NCBI GenBank assembly: GCA_016287755.1 | Contig: JAEEWT010000008.1 | Span: forward strand, 1-64,000 | DNA: 64,000 nt | From: Prevotella sp. | Lineage (GTDB): Bacteria > Bacteroidota > Bacteroidia > Bacteroidales > Bacteroidaceae | Direction of reading: 5' to 3' | Shown: in pieces, positions 53,324 to 61,767 of the stretch | How positions within the stretch are numbered: position 1 is the stretch's first letter | How the letters are laid out: each line of letters starts with the position of its first letter | Position numbers and translations under genes: made by a program | Notes under the pieces: model-generated | What the model was told of the DNA's origin: nothing | Seen by the model: only the letters and a program-made list of their open reading frames with translations | Database searches by the model: none

Positions 53324-53729
53324 TCCGATTTTAAGGATGTCAACGTTTCAGTTCCAAGATATACGTCTTACTCTATTTTCTCACTTTCTCTGCTGCGCCC
53401 AACTACCTAAACTCATACTTGAGCTTGTTGCTCAGTGTTGGATTCTGCATCTACTCGTGATAGGCAGACTGGAGATTTCCGAAACTTAACGCGAAGGATA
53501 ATGGAAGAATCATTCTTCCGACCTTGTGCATTAACGATTGAGCGATCCTTCTACACTCAATCTAAGCACGAACGAAATACTTCTTCATACGTGTTAATTG
53601 TTTTGAGACTGGTTGTCACGGTAGAGGGCTATCTACACCAGCCGTGTTATTATTAAGCCCTTCAGTAATATTGAAGTCATTCCAAGACGAAGCCAACATA
53701 GCTCCGTCTTGGAAAATAGAGGAAAGCAA
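53324..53729 (-). other. Gene-free, structured region on the minus strand
   Basis: About 400 bp without a credible reading frame. Inverted repeats: TTCCAAGACG...CGTCTTGGAA at 53680-53714, with a G-T pair that only forms in a minus-strand RNA; GATTGAG...CTCAATC at 53536-53562; ATTAAC...GTTAAT at 53530-53598, which would enclose the previous pair. No -7 box was found inside. This could be an untranslated part of the small-gene transcript or a non-coding RNA. Confidence 0.35.
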
Positions 53730-53927
53730 CTATTCAATTAGTTTGCGTGATAACTGAAATACATCCATCATCTCTGCTCGCCCTGCATCAGCAATTTGTT
53801 GACGGATGCTTTCAAGGCAGGTTTCCACTTGCTCGTCATGAGCGTTCTCATTGTACGGACATGCTGTTTCGGATAATTCGAGCGAGCCATACTTTGCTGT
53901 TACAAACAGCGTTTTCTTTTTCTCCAT
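53730..53927 (-). CDS. Hypothetical small protein
   Basis: A 65-residue acidic protein (MEKKKTLFVTAKYGSLELSE). The first part is a beta-strand pattern, the rest is helical (QVETCLESIRQQIADAGRAE). No family recognised. It is the first gene of the minus-strand unit and has a canonical promoter at 54024-54053. Confidence 0.55.
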   Translation of the reverse strand: MEKKKTLFVTAKYGSLELSETACPYNENAHDEQVETCLESIRQQIADAGRAEMMDVFQLSRKLIE

Positions 53928-53972
53928 AATAAAATATTGTTTAAATTGGAAAGAGCACTATTGCTCATCCCA

Positions 53973-54017
53973 TTTTATTGATTATGGCTCAATGGCTCGC
54001 TTCGACAATCAATAAAA
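53973..54017 (-). promoter_or_regulatory. Hairpin leader of the small-gene unit
   Basis: An 11-bp perfect inverted repeat TTTTATTGATT/AATCAATAAAA with a 23-nt loop, lying right after the predicted transcription start. The 15-bp repeat (copy B, 53978-53992) is part of its 3' arm on the minus strand. Possibly a regulatory leader. Confidence 0.5.
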
Positions 54018-54023
54018 CTAGTG

Positions 54024-54053
54024 CAAATATACCCATTGTTTTTCAATCAGCAA
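54024..54053 (-). promoter_or_regulatory. Promoter of the small-gene unit
   Basis: On the minus strand: TTG at 54053-54051, 19 bp spacer, TATATTTG at 54031-54024. Confidence 0.7.
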
Positions 54054-54204
54054 TATTGATTTGACTTAAAAAGTGTTATAACTGTAGTAAAGACCACTTT
54101 TTCTAATAAATAATCAGTATCTTTGTCAATGTTTAAAGGGTTTGTAATGATGAAAACTTTCAATATAGCGACAGAGGACCAAACCAATGGTTTCTTTAAA
54201 AACA

Positions 54205-54274
54205 GTTCCCCAGAAAACGGAACCGTTCTTGATGGTGATTTTCTTGCAGCAATCAGAAATCGGTTGTACTTTTG
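54205..54274 (+). promoter_or_regulatory. Operator-promoter of the kinase/receiver operon
   Basis: An inverted repeat GTTCC (54205-54209) N9 GGAACC (54219-54224); 19 bp later TTG (54244-54246); 20 bp later TACTTTTG (54267-54274). The promoter of the operon at 58666 has the same parts with the same spacing. A second -7-like box (TATCTTTG, 54118-54125) lies upstream without a good -33. Confidence 0.75.
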
Positions 54275-54335
54275 CAGTGCATTTGAAACACAAGTGCCTA
54301 AAATAGAGTATTAACCAACAAAAACACAAAAGATT

Positions 54336-57317
54336 ATGCAGAACGTACAGAATGCAGCAGAGATCCAGCAGAGAGTGATTAACCTCGTAGAGCTTTACCG
54401 CACCAAGGTGGGTAAGGAGAGTGAAGTCGCACATTATCTTGCAAATGAGTATCAAAGGCAATATGATCAAGAAATCAATGTTGCTTATGATTTGCATGAA
54501 CACGGCTATGATTTCTATATGCTTAATATAGAATTAAACGAAGATGCTGTTAATTCAATAAAAGCTAACGAACAGCTTTTAGGTTTTTTTTATAAAACCA
54601 TGGCAGGTGAGAAAGCCGACAAGGAGGTGCTGTCTCAGTTCTTGGCTGAACAGTATGATACCTCTATCTTTTCAGAAGAAGAAGAGTGTTTTTTAAAGAG
54701 CCATTTTACAGAGTTGGTGAATTACATCATTATGACTCCTAACAATGACCTCTCTTCTATTGGAAAAAGTGAAAGTAATGACAGATATCTTATTCCAACA
54801 GAAGTTTTGAGCTTTATCAAAGAGCAGTTCTCCATCCCTTCTGGAGCTAAGATTTTCAATCCATTTACTGGTTATGCACAATTAGCGTGCTTGTATAAAG
54901 ATTGCTCTTTTATTTGCGAAGAAAGTTATTCCTCCTATTTTAAAAGGTGGAATACATACTGCGATAAAGCCCGTGAGGAATGGAATGAAGATCGAGAAAA
55001 ACTAAATGAGAAAAAGTTAAATGCTTGGATGAAATTAGCAATCTTTGCAAATAACTTAGATGCTTTCGTTGTAGAAAACGGCGCAATACCAACAACCTAT
55101 GATGCAATAGTGTCTTATGTTCCTGTAATACCAAGTTCTATACCAGAGAAGGCATATTCAACCGAAGAGTCTTCTGACCCTGATATTATTAATAAGATAT
55201 TGATTTCATACAAAAACTTAGCAGAGGGTGGAAAAATGCTACTTGTTCTCCCGTCGGAGTTTTGTTATGAAAAGAGAGTTTTGTGGTCTGGGCAGAAGGC
55301 ATCCTATAAACTCGAATTGGATGAGTTATGGAAACAATTATTCGTTGATAATTCATTGGTTGAGATCATTCAACTTCCATCAATCATGGGGAAAAGCCTC
55401 TATAAAGAGGATGGCTATTGCATAATAATAGCAGAGAAAGGATATCGAGATGACAATGTTACCTTTATTGATGCCAGTTTTGCATCTATTAATTCTGAAA
55501 ATGAACGGTTCGATAGAACCTTAGATTTAGATTCTCTGCACTCAATGATAGAGAATGGAGGCACAGATAATAATACAGGCTTACGTAAACTGGTGAAAAT
55601 CTCAAGGAATCAGGTTAAGCAAGATTTGTTGATGCCACAAGTTTACGTCATAGAGAAACCTTCTGATTCAGAAAGACCAGAATCTTTGGCGTCACTCAGT
55701 TCTTTGGTTACATCTCGTATTTATGATCTTGATGAAGATCTTCCGAAGGAGACTCCTCGGGTATCAAGCAATAACTTGTCACCTATATATGTAGGTTCAC
55801 TAAACACTGAGACATTGCGAAAAGCAGGATTACCTAACAATCCTACAGGATGGAAATATGGAACTCAAAGACTCAGTCCATGGTCTGTTGGCGCAGACGG
55901 TAGTGGAATAACTGATAAGGATGTGGTAATCTCTGATTACCGAAATTGCCGTTATCTTGATGGTAGTAAGGATGCCGTACTCTTTGAATTTGCAGGAAAT
56001 GGTATCAACACCGCTTTAATCTATGCAACTGGTAAACCAATAGCAGTTGACAATGACATACATGTACTTTATCCCAATGATGGTATTGATGCTTTGTCTT
56101 TGCTTGCTATACTTAGGCTTCCCATTGTTTATTGGCAACTCCAAACGTATAGAAGATTTGGTCTTTATGGCCCAGATGGTCTTATCAATAATGTAATGGT
56201 TCCTACAGATAGACGTATCATAGGTGATGAGATGTTGAAGATGAAGAGGGAAGAGTCCGTTATAAAAGAGATGAAAGATAAAGCCCAAACAATGAAGACA
56301 GAGTACATCAATGAAGTCAGAATGCGCAAACATGATATGGGCCAGTATATCTTCGAACTTGGTAATATCGAAGATCTAATGCGTTTTTATCTTGAAAATA
56401 GGGATAATGAAAAAGATTATTGTCAGCAATTAGAATCACTACTTGACAATTTCCGCTCCTCCCTAGGCGAATTATCAATATTATTAGACAATTTGAGTAA
56501 GGAGGAGGTCTTTGGGGAGCCTGAGCCTCTCAATCTCAATGATTATTTGTCTCAATTGCAAAATCGATATAAGGCAGATGGCTTCAAGGTAAACTATGAG
56601 TGTGATGAGGCTTCAATTAGGCAGTATAATAAATGGAAAATCTTTAGAAATTTGGACAATCAACCTAATCCAGATGATGATTATGCGCATCAACCAGCAC
56701 CTGAGGATGACCACGCTAATCAACCTGGCCCTAAGGATGCCTATACTCATCAACCAACTCCTGAGGATGACTATGCCCATCTGCCAGCACCTGAGGATGA
56801 CTATACTCATCAACCAGCACCTGAGGATGACTATATTCATCAACCAGCTCCTGAGGATGACCATGCCCATCTGCCAGCCCTAAAAGATAATCGTATAGCC
56901 AGGGGTTCTTCTATAGGTTTCAATGGGCATTCTTTAGATTCTTTCAACATGAAGTCTGCTATACCCTTTATATATGTGGCTCGCAATGATATACAAAGAA
57001 TGATAAACAATATCATAGACAATGCCAGAAAACACGGTTTCACAGATTCTACCCGCAAAGACTATGTGGTTAAAGTAAGACTATCTATGAACGTAGAAAA
57101 GAACATGTTCCAAATAGACTTCTGTAATAATGGCAATCCTCTTCCTGAAGGAATGAACAAGATGCGGTATGGAATCAAGGGTGAGAAAGCTGGCAAAACG
57201 GCAGGCACAGGAATTGGTGGTAATTATGTCAAGTCATTCGTTGAACACTATGGTGGCGATTATGATATCTTTATGGAAGATGGTTGGACTGTAGTACGAA
57301 TATGTTTACCAATATGA
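54336..57317 (+). CDS. Histidine kinase with inactive-methyltransferase/specificity-like sensor
   Basis: A 993-residue soluble protein. Residues about 145-310 resemble the N-6 DNA methyltransferase fold of type I HsdM (LIPTEVLSFIKEQF, NPFTGYAQLAC, GGKMLLVLPSEF), but the catalytic (D/N)PP(Y/F) site reads SYVP (near residue 259), so it should not methylate. Residues about 480-620 resemble a type I specificity (target-recognition) domain (PIYVGSLNTETLRKAG, KDVVISDYRN). A histidine-kinase module follows: dimerisation helix with RMRKHDMGQ (His666), seven 10-residue repeats (776-850), then an ATPase with NNIIDNARKHGF, FCNNGNPLP and GTGIGGNYV. It may read DNA state or sequence and phosphorylate its partner at 57328. 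No membrane segments. Confidence 0.75.
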   Translation: MQNVQNAAEIQQRVINLVELYRTKVGKESEVAHYLANEYQRQYDQEINVAYDLHEHGYDFYMLNIELNEDAVNSIKANEQLLGFFYKTMAGEKADKEVLSQFLAEQYDTSIFSEEEECFLKSHFTELVNYIIMTPNNDLSSIGKSESNDRYLIPTEVLSFIKEQFSIPSGAKIFNPFTGYAQLACLYKDCSFICEESYSSYFKRWNTYCDKAREEWNEDREKLNEKKLNAWMKLAIFANNLDAFVVENGAIPTTYDAIVSYVPVIPSSIPEKAYSTEESSDPDIINKILISYKNLAEGGKMLLVLPSEFCYEKRVLWSGQKASYKLELDELWKQLFVDNSLVEIIQLPSIMGKSLYKEDGYCIIIAEKGYRDDNVTFIDASFASINSENERFDRTLDLDSLHSMIENGGTDNNTGLRKLVKISRNQVKQDLLMPQVYVIEKPSDSERPESLASLSSLVTSRIYDLDEDLPKETPRVSSNNLSPIYVGSLNTETLRKAGLPNNPTGWKYGTQRLSPWSVGADGSGITDKDVVISDYRNCRYLDGSKDAVLFEFAGNGINTALIYATGKPIAVDNDIHVLYPNDGIDALSLLAILRLPIVYWQLQTYRRFGLYGPDGLINNVMVPTDRRIIGDEMLKMKREESVIKEMKDKAQTMKTEYINEVRMRKHDMGQYIFELGNIEDLMRFYLENRDNEKDYCQQLESLLDNFRSSLGELSILLDNLSKEEVFGEPEPLNLNDYLSQLQNRYKADGFKVNYECDEASIRQYNKWKIFRNLDNQPNPDDDYAHQPAPEDDHANQPGPKDAYTHQPTPEDDYAHLPAPEDDYTHQPAPEDDYIHQPAPEDDHAHLPALKDNRIARGSSIGFNGHSLDSFNMKSAIPFIYVARNDIQRMINNIIDNARKHGFTDSTRKDYVVKVRLSMNVEKNMFQIDFCNNGNPLPEGMNKMRYGIKGEKAGKTAGTGIGGNYVKSFVEHYGGDYDIFMEDGWTVVRICLPI
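56664..56880. repeat. 30-bp in-frame tandem repeat in the kinase gene
   Basis: Seven units of 30 bp encode the 10-residue PAPEDDYTHQ pattern, between the dimerisation helix and the ATPase domain. A change in copy number keeps the frame and changes the linker length. Confidence 0.8.
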
Positions 57318-57327
57318 TGATATAAGT

Positions 57328-58530
57328 ATGGGATATAATGTAATTTGGATTGATGATGAATGGGATACCAGAGGTAAACCATTCATTCAATTATGTGAAG
57401 TGAAGCACAAAATACATATAACTCCTTTCAAAACAAGAAAGGAGGGAATGGATCGGCTTTTAAAGGATGAAAGGCCATGGGATGCTGTGATTTTAGATGC
57501 AAAAGCCTATAATGAATCAGAAAATGAAACGGCAAATCTCAAAGGTCTTTATGAAGCGATAAAACAAATAGAGGGGTTGAAAATGAAGAAAAGCATTCCT
57601 TATTTTGTTTTAACTCGCCAGCCGGACTTGTTGGATAATGATACATTTAAGGAATTGATAGGTGATTTTTATAAAAAAGGTGAAGCTGAAAAAGAAGGGG
57701 ATATTGTAAAGGTTAAAGGACAAGAGCAGTTGATAGAAGATTTAAAAGCAAAAGTCGATGGCTATTCAAGATATAGGGTAAAAGAACTATACAAGGATAC
57801 TGTTGAGATTTTAAATCAAGTAAACCCTAAGGCATGCGAAAATATATTAGATATAATGGAAGTTATGCATTTCCCCGCAGCGAATCCCAAATTCAATTAC
57901 GATGAATCTTTCAATTCATTGAGGAAAATCTTGGAATCTATTTTTAAAGAGGCAAACAAATATCAAATTATTCCAGATGAATGTATTGAAATAAAAGATG
58001 ATGAGGATAAAGTTAATATAAGCCAATGTGTGCATTATTTATCTGGAAAGAACGCGGATGTTATAGGTATTCGCTATGGTAATGCCACAGAAAAACTTGC
58101 TCCTCGACACATAAAAGATTTGCTTTTCCCCGTTCAACTATTAACTAACTATTTGTCACATGAGTATGCCCAGAAATATGTTGCCAGACCCAAAGACCTG
58201 TTGTTTGGCCTAGCTTTACAGATTTGTGAAATTGTACTTTGGCTAGATAATTATATCAATAATCATCCAAATAAAGATTATAACAGGAAAATGTGCAAGA
58301 CTATTGGCATCGTTGAAAACATAGAAGACAATCCGACTATATGCCTCATAAAAAGTAAAAGGGTTGGTCATGAAAAGTCTATATGCTTATCAACAAAAGC
58401 AAAAGGACTTGTTGGAAAGAGGGTGGTTATTTTAAAAGAGGAACTAAATACTAATCCTAAGACAAAAGAATTATATCCGATTTTTGCCACACAATTACAA
58501 TCTTTAGAGAAAGATTTTGGTTCCAAGTAG
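57328..58530 (+). CDS. Receiver-domain protein with novel output domain
   Basis: A 400-residue protein starting 10 bp after the kinase. The first 120 residues are a receiver: acidic pocket IWIDDEWD (Asp9, Asp10), phosphoacceptor in AVILDAKA (Asp57), Thr96 in YFVLTRQP and Lys near residue 116 (DFYKKGE). The C-terminal 270 residues match no DNA-binding or enzyme domain I recognise. They include HIKDLLFPVQLLTNYLSHEY and LALQICEIVLWLDNYI, a helical bundle that could be HEPN-like, but the RxxxxH signature is not evident. The last 70 residues form beta strands. Output unknown: toxin, nuclease or scaffold. Confidence 0.75.
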   Translation: MGYNVIWIDDEWDTRGKPFIQLCEVKHKIHITPFKTRKEGMDRLLKDERPWDAVILDAKAYNESENETANLKGLYEAIKQIEGLKMKKSIPYFVLTRQPDLLDNDTFKELIGDFYKKGEAEKEGDIVKVKGQEQLIEDLKAKVDGYSRYRVKELYKDTVEILNQVNPKACENILDIMEVMHFPAANPKFNYDESFNSLRKILESIFKEANKYQIIPDECIEIKDDEDKVNISQCVHYLSGKNADVIGIRYGNATEKLAPRHIKDLLFPVQLLTNYLSHEYAQKYVARPKDLLFGLALQICEIVLWLDNYINNHPNKDYNRKMCKTIGIVENIEDNPTICLIKSKRVGHEKSICLSTKAKGLVGKRVVILKEELNTNPKTKELYPIFATQLQSLEKDFGSK

Positions 58531-58589
58531 AACGGAACCATTCACAAGGTTGTTTTTCTTGCAAGGTTGTGAAAACAGCCTTATCTTTG
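58519..58589 (+). promoter_or_regulatory. Operator-promoter of the 58.7-kb operon
   Basis: GGTTCC (58519-58524) N9 GGAACC (58534-58539); 19 bp later TTG (58559-58561); 20 bp later TATCTTTG (58582-58589). Same spacing as at 54205-54274. The operator overlaps the last codons of the receiver gene. Confidence 0.75.
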
Positions 58590-58665
58590 CAGCGTCAATC
58601 ATCGATACCACCTCGAGATTGATGCTGCTAAGGCTTAGTGGTGGGAACTTAAATCGTGTAATAAC

Positions 58666-59112
58666 ATGAATAACACTGCACTCCAAACCATCGTGAAGAG
58701 AAACCTTCCTGCCCTCTCAGGCGAGCCAATCATCTTTAATGCTGCCAAGAATATATTCTTGTCGCAAGGTTACATCAGCGCAGCTGGTAACATGTATTAC
58801 AAAGCCATCAGAATCTCCGATCGGTTAGTGGTTTTCTATGAGCTCGGACAAGGATATAAGTACACTTTCCTGAACGGGATCAAACTGTTCGCTTTTGATG
58901 GCCAGAAAGCCACTCTTATTGCCCAAAAGTATTGGGGAAGTAGCAACTGGGTTATCTTTAACGAATACTTTGCCAGAGAGCAGAGTATCCTGATGCTAAA
59001 GGGCTTCTTGGAGGGACAACTGAAACTGCAAGGGGCTCACGTCAGCGACCAAGAGGTGATGGCGTACTCACGTACTCTCATCGAGGAAACTCAACGCAAG
59101 CGGTTAGCATGA
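58666..59112 (+). CDS. Hypothetical protein, paralogue A
   Basis: A 148-residue soluble protein. Core GNMYYKAIRISDRLVVFYEL, KYTFLNGIKLFAFDGQKATL, then a helical end. The next gene encodes a paralogue: both have a DR(L/I)VV strand followed by N/DGI-x-L-(F/Y)AF(D/N)GQK. Function unknown. First gene of an operon with a PIF1-type helicase; promoter carries the shared operator. Confidence 0.7.
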   Translation: MNNTALQTIVKRNLPALSGEPIIFNAAKNIFLSQGYISAAGNMYYKAIRISDRLVVFYELGQGYKYTFLNGIKLFAFDGQKATLIAQKYWGSSNWVIFNEYFAREQSILMLKGFLEGQLKLQGAHVSDQEVMAYSRTLIEETQRKRLA

Positions 59113-59162
59113 TGATGTGAAGAGTGAAAAGTGAAGAATCAACCATTAAAACAAACAAGACT

Positions 59163-59669
59163 ATGGCAACATTGACAAAGGCAATCAACAAGAACCTGTT
59201 CGACAGCATCCTGCCGACCTTCGGTAACCCTCGTGTTCATATCCCTGTCTGGGATGACAGTCAGAAGATGTTTATCTGCGACGAGTACGAAAGTGCCAAA
59301 GGGCACCGTTATTACCTCGGCATCCGCTTCTGCGACCGTATCGTAGTAGTCGAGAAGGTGGGACTTTACCACAACTGGACCTACATCGACGGCATTGAAC
59401 TCTATGCCTTCAACGGGCAGAAGATGGAGCTCATTCAGAAGCGCGACTACGACAAGAAATTCCGCAATGAGGAGTTTGTCCGCTCAGAGTCGGAGCAGAT
59501 GGTGATGGACTATCTGACAGGTGTGATGAAGGCTCAGCGCATCTGTGCTCCCGTAGAGCAGATTGCAGCCCAGGCTTCTGAACTGATTAACGGATGCTAC
59601 AAGAGCTTTCTGGCTCCTGACTTCAATACACGTTTAACACAAATACTCCCTAAACTGGAACTGCGATAA
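59163..59669 (+). CDS. Hypothetical protein, paralogue B
   Basis: A 168-residue soluble protein related to the one just upstream: HRYYLGIRFCDRIVVVEKVG, WTYIDGIELYAFNGQKMELI. ATG at 59163; the frame extends to a GTG at 59124 in a GTGAAGA-type repeat. The gene ends 2 bp before the helicase, indicating coupled translation. Function unknown. Confidence 0.75.
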   Translation: MATLTKAINKNLFDSILPTFGNPRVHIPVWDDSQKMFICDEYESAKGHRYYLGIRFCDRIVVVEKVGLYHNWTYIDGIELYAFNGQKMELIQKRDYDKKFRNEEFVRSESEQMVMDYLTGVMKAQRICAPVEQIAAQASELINGCYKSFLAPDFNTRLTQILPKLELR

Positions 59670-59671
59670 CG

Positions 59672-61723
59672 ATGGAACAGATACAGATCGACAAAGACAA
59701 CAAGCAGCAAGTGCTCGCCTACGAGCTGATTGCTAAAACGAATAGTAGCTTCTTCCTGACCGGTAGGGCAGGAACAGGTAAGACAACCTTCCTCCGTAAG
59801 GTGCAGAAGATGGTGCACAAGCAGTTCATCACCTTGGCTCCTACTGGTGTGGCAGCGATCTTAGCGGGTGGTGATACCATTCATTCGTTCTTCGGACTAC
59901 CTATGGATGTCTGTACGCCTGGAACGATGGGAAAGATGAGTGAGGCACGTATCCTGGCCTTGATTCATGCTGATACCATTATTATAGACGAGGTGTCGAT
60001 GGTGCGTTGCGACATCATTGATGCCATCGACTACACCATGCGGAAGGTACTGCGCAGCATGCAGCCCTTCGGGGGAAAGCAGGTGATCTTCGTGGGTGAT
60101 ATGTTCCAGTTGCCGCCAGTGGTGGCAAGAAGGGAAGAACGTGAACTGATGCAGGATCTCTATCGTGCTGAGGACTGTTTCTTCTATAAAGCAGCCGTCA
60201 TCAAGAGGATGCGACTGGTGAAGATAGAGTTCCAGAAAGTGTATCGTCAGGATGATGCAGACTTCCTTCAGATTTTGGAGAATGTGCGCCTCAATAAGGT
60301 AATGCCTGAGGATTTGATGCACCTGAACCATCGGGTTTGTCTGCCATCAAAGGAAGATGGCATGGTGATTACACTCGCTTCTCGTAATTGTACGGCAGAT
60401 GCCATCAACGAGAAGTGCCTCGCTGGGATTGACTCGGAGGAGTATGTCTATGAGGGAACGGTAACGGGGAAGTTTGACGAGAAACGTTTTCCTGTAGATC
60501 TTACCTTGAAGTTGAAGGTGGGCGCTCAGGTGATGTTTACCCGCAACGACCAACAGAAGCGTTGGGCAAACGGAACCATCGGCAAAGTGGCCAAACTGAG
60601 CAAAGGCGAGATACGGGTGACTATAGACGGAGGTGAAACCTACGTGGTGTCGAACTGCTCGTGGGAGTCGTACACCTATGAGTACGATAAGGAGTCGAAG
60701 AAACTGAAAAAGGAGGTAACGGGTACGTTCACCCAATATCCCTTGAAGTTGGCATGGGCTATTACGGTGCACAAGAGTCAGGGCATGACGTTCGACAAGA
60801 TGTATCTTGATCTGAGTCGGGGTATGTTTGCCGCAGGACAGTTATATGTGGCGCTGAGTCGTGTGAAGACGCTGTCAGGCTTGTTCCTTTCCCGTCCCAT
60901 CATCCCACAGTATGCCTATACCAGCAGGGAAGTGCTTTCGTATGCCAATGGGTATAACGATGAGCAGGTAATCAACAGTGAGATAGAGAGCGGAAAGGCT
61001 GTCTATGAACTGCTGGCTCACCATGACTATGATGAGGCTGCCAAGCAATATCTGTTACTGGTGCAGAAGAAAGCTGTGGCTGGTGATATCAAGGAGGCGA
61101 TGCAGCAGGCAAAGCGATTCCTCGATACCGTTATCTGTGACGATAATCTTTTTGGATGCATCACGGAGATTCCTGCCTCGTTGAAGGAGGCAGATCATTG
61201 GGCACCGAAGTTCTTGGTGGCACTGCTGAGTCTCTATGCTGGAGAATATGAGCAGGCATTGAACTTTGTTGATAGCGTGCTGGCTCTCCATCAATGTCAG
61301 GAGGCTCTCTATGTGAAGTCTCGCTGTCTGATGAAACTCGAACGTTACGAGGAGGCTGATGCCGTGAATGTACTGATGGGTGATGTCTTCGACATGGCTA
61401 TGCCCGATGCAAAGGTGCTCTATTCGATTGCCATGCTCAACGAATTGCATATCGGTGATCCAGGTCTGAACCTGATGCAGCACCTGATAGCTGTAAAGCC
61501 GAAGTACGATAAGGCGATACTCTCGCTCCGTTACCTGATGCAACGGAAGAACAGGATGCTGGTGAAAACATCGGATGACCCTCGGGAACTGGTGGATGAC
61601 TTCAACAGCAACATGTCTGAGGAGGAGTTTGCTCAGAAGCTGATAACAGCTCGTGAGAAAGCACCTAAGGCAGTAGAATACCTGCTTCGGTTGATTAAGA
61701 AGCAGGTGTTCACTGATGAGTGA
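59672..61723 (+). CDS. PIF1-like superfamily 1 helicase with C-terminal extension
   Basis: A 683-residue helicase of the PIF1/RecD-like group common in Bacteroidales. The P-loop GRAGTGKTTFLRK is near residue 30; then LAPTGVAAI, IIIDEVSM, VGDMFQLPPV, and the C-terminal AWAITVHKSQGMTFDKMYLD with YVALSRVKTLSGL. Residues about 440-680 form a helical repeat extension, similar to TPR (LALHQCQEALYVKSRCLMKL). It unwinds 5'-3' in known members. It shares an operon with two paralogous unknowns under the shared operator. Confidence 0.88.
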   Translation: MEQIQIDKDNKQQVLAYELIAKTNSSFFLTGRAGTGKTTFLRKVQKMVHKQFITLAPTGVAAILAGGDTIHSFFGLPMDVCTPGTMGKMSEARILALIHADTIIIDEVSMVRCDIIDAIDYTMRKVLRSMQPFGGKQVIFVGDMFQLPPVVARREERELMQDLYRAEDCFFYKAAVIKRMRLVKIEFQKVYRQDDADFLQILENVRLNKVMPEDLMHLNHRVCLPSKEDGMVITLASRNCTADAINEKCLAGIDSEEYVYEGTVTGKFDEKRFPVDLTLKLKVGAQVMFTRNDQQKRWANGTIGKVAKLSKGEIRVTIDGGETYVVSNCSWESYTYEYDKESKKLKKEVTGTFTQYPLKLAWAITVHKSQGMTFDKMYLDLSRGMFAAGQLYVALSRVKTLSGLFLSRPIIPQYAYTSREVLSYANGYNDEQVINSEIESGKAVYELLAHHDYDEAAKQYLLLVQKKAVAGDIKEAMQQAKRFLDTVICDDNLFGCITEIPASLKEADHWAPKFLVALLSLYAGEYEQALNFVDSVLALHQCQEALYVKSRCLMKLERYEEADAVNVLMGDVFDMAMPDAKVLYSIAMLNELHIGDPGLNLMQHLIAVKPKYDKAILSLRYLMQRKNRMLVKTSDDPRELVDDFNSNMSEEEFAQKLITAREKAPKAVEYLLRLIKKQVFTDE

Positions 61724-61767
61724 TAATCGGATACAAAGAATAACCCCAAAACTGGAATACAAATATT

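Noticed and set aside
53261..53714. tmRNA (ssrA) gene
   Set aside because: There is a T-arm and a D-stem-less tRNA-like unit, but both acceptor strands are only 47 nt apart and no tag ending in ALAA was found upstream.
54129..54314. A 61-codon plus-strand frame ahead of the kinase gene
   Set aside because: It overlaps the operator and the promoter (-33 and -7) of the kinase operon, and its peptide is unlike any known protein. A TATCTTTG box just ahead makes a short peptide conceivable, but the repeated operator design explains the DNA better.
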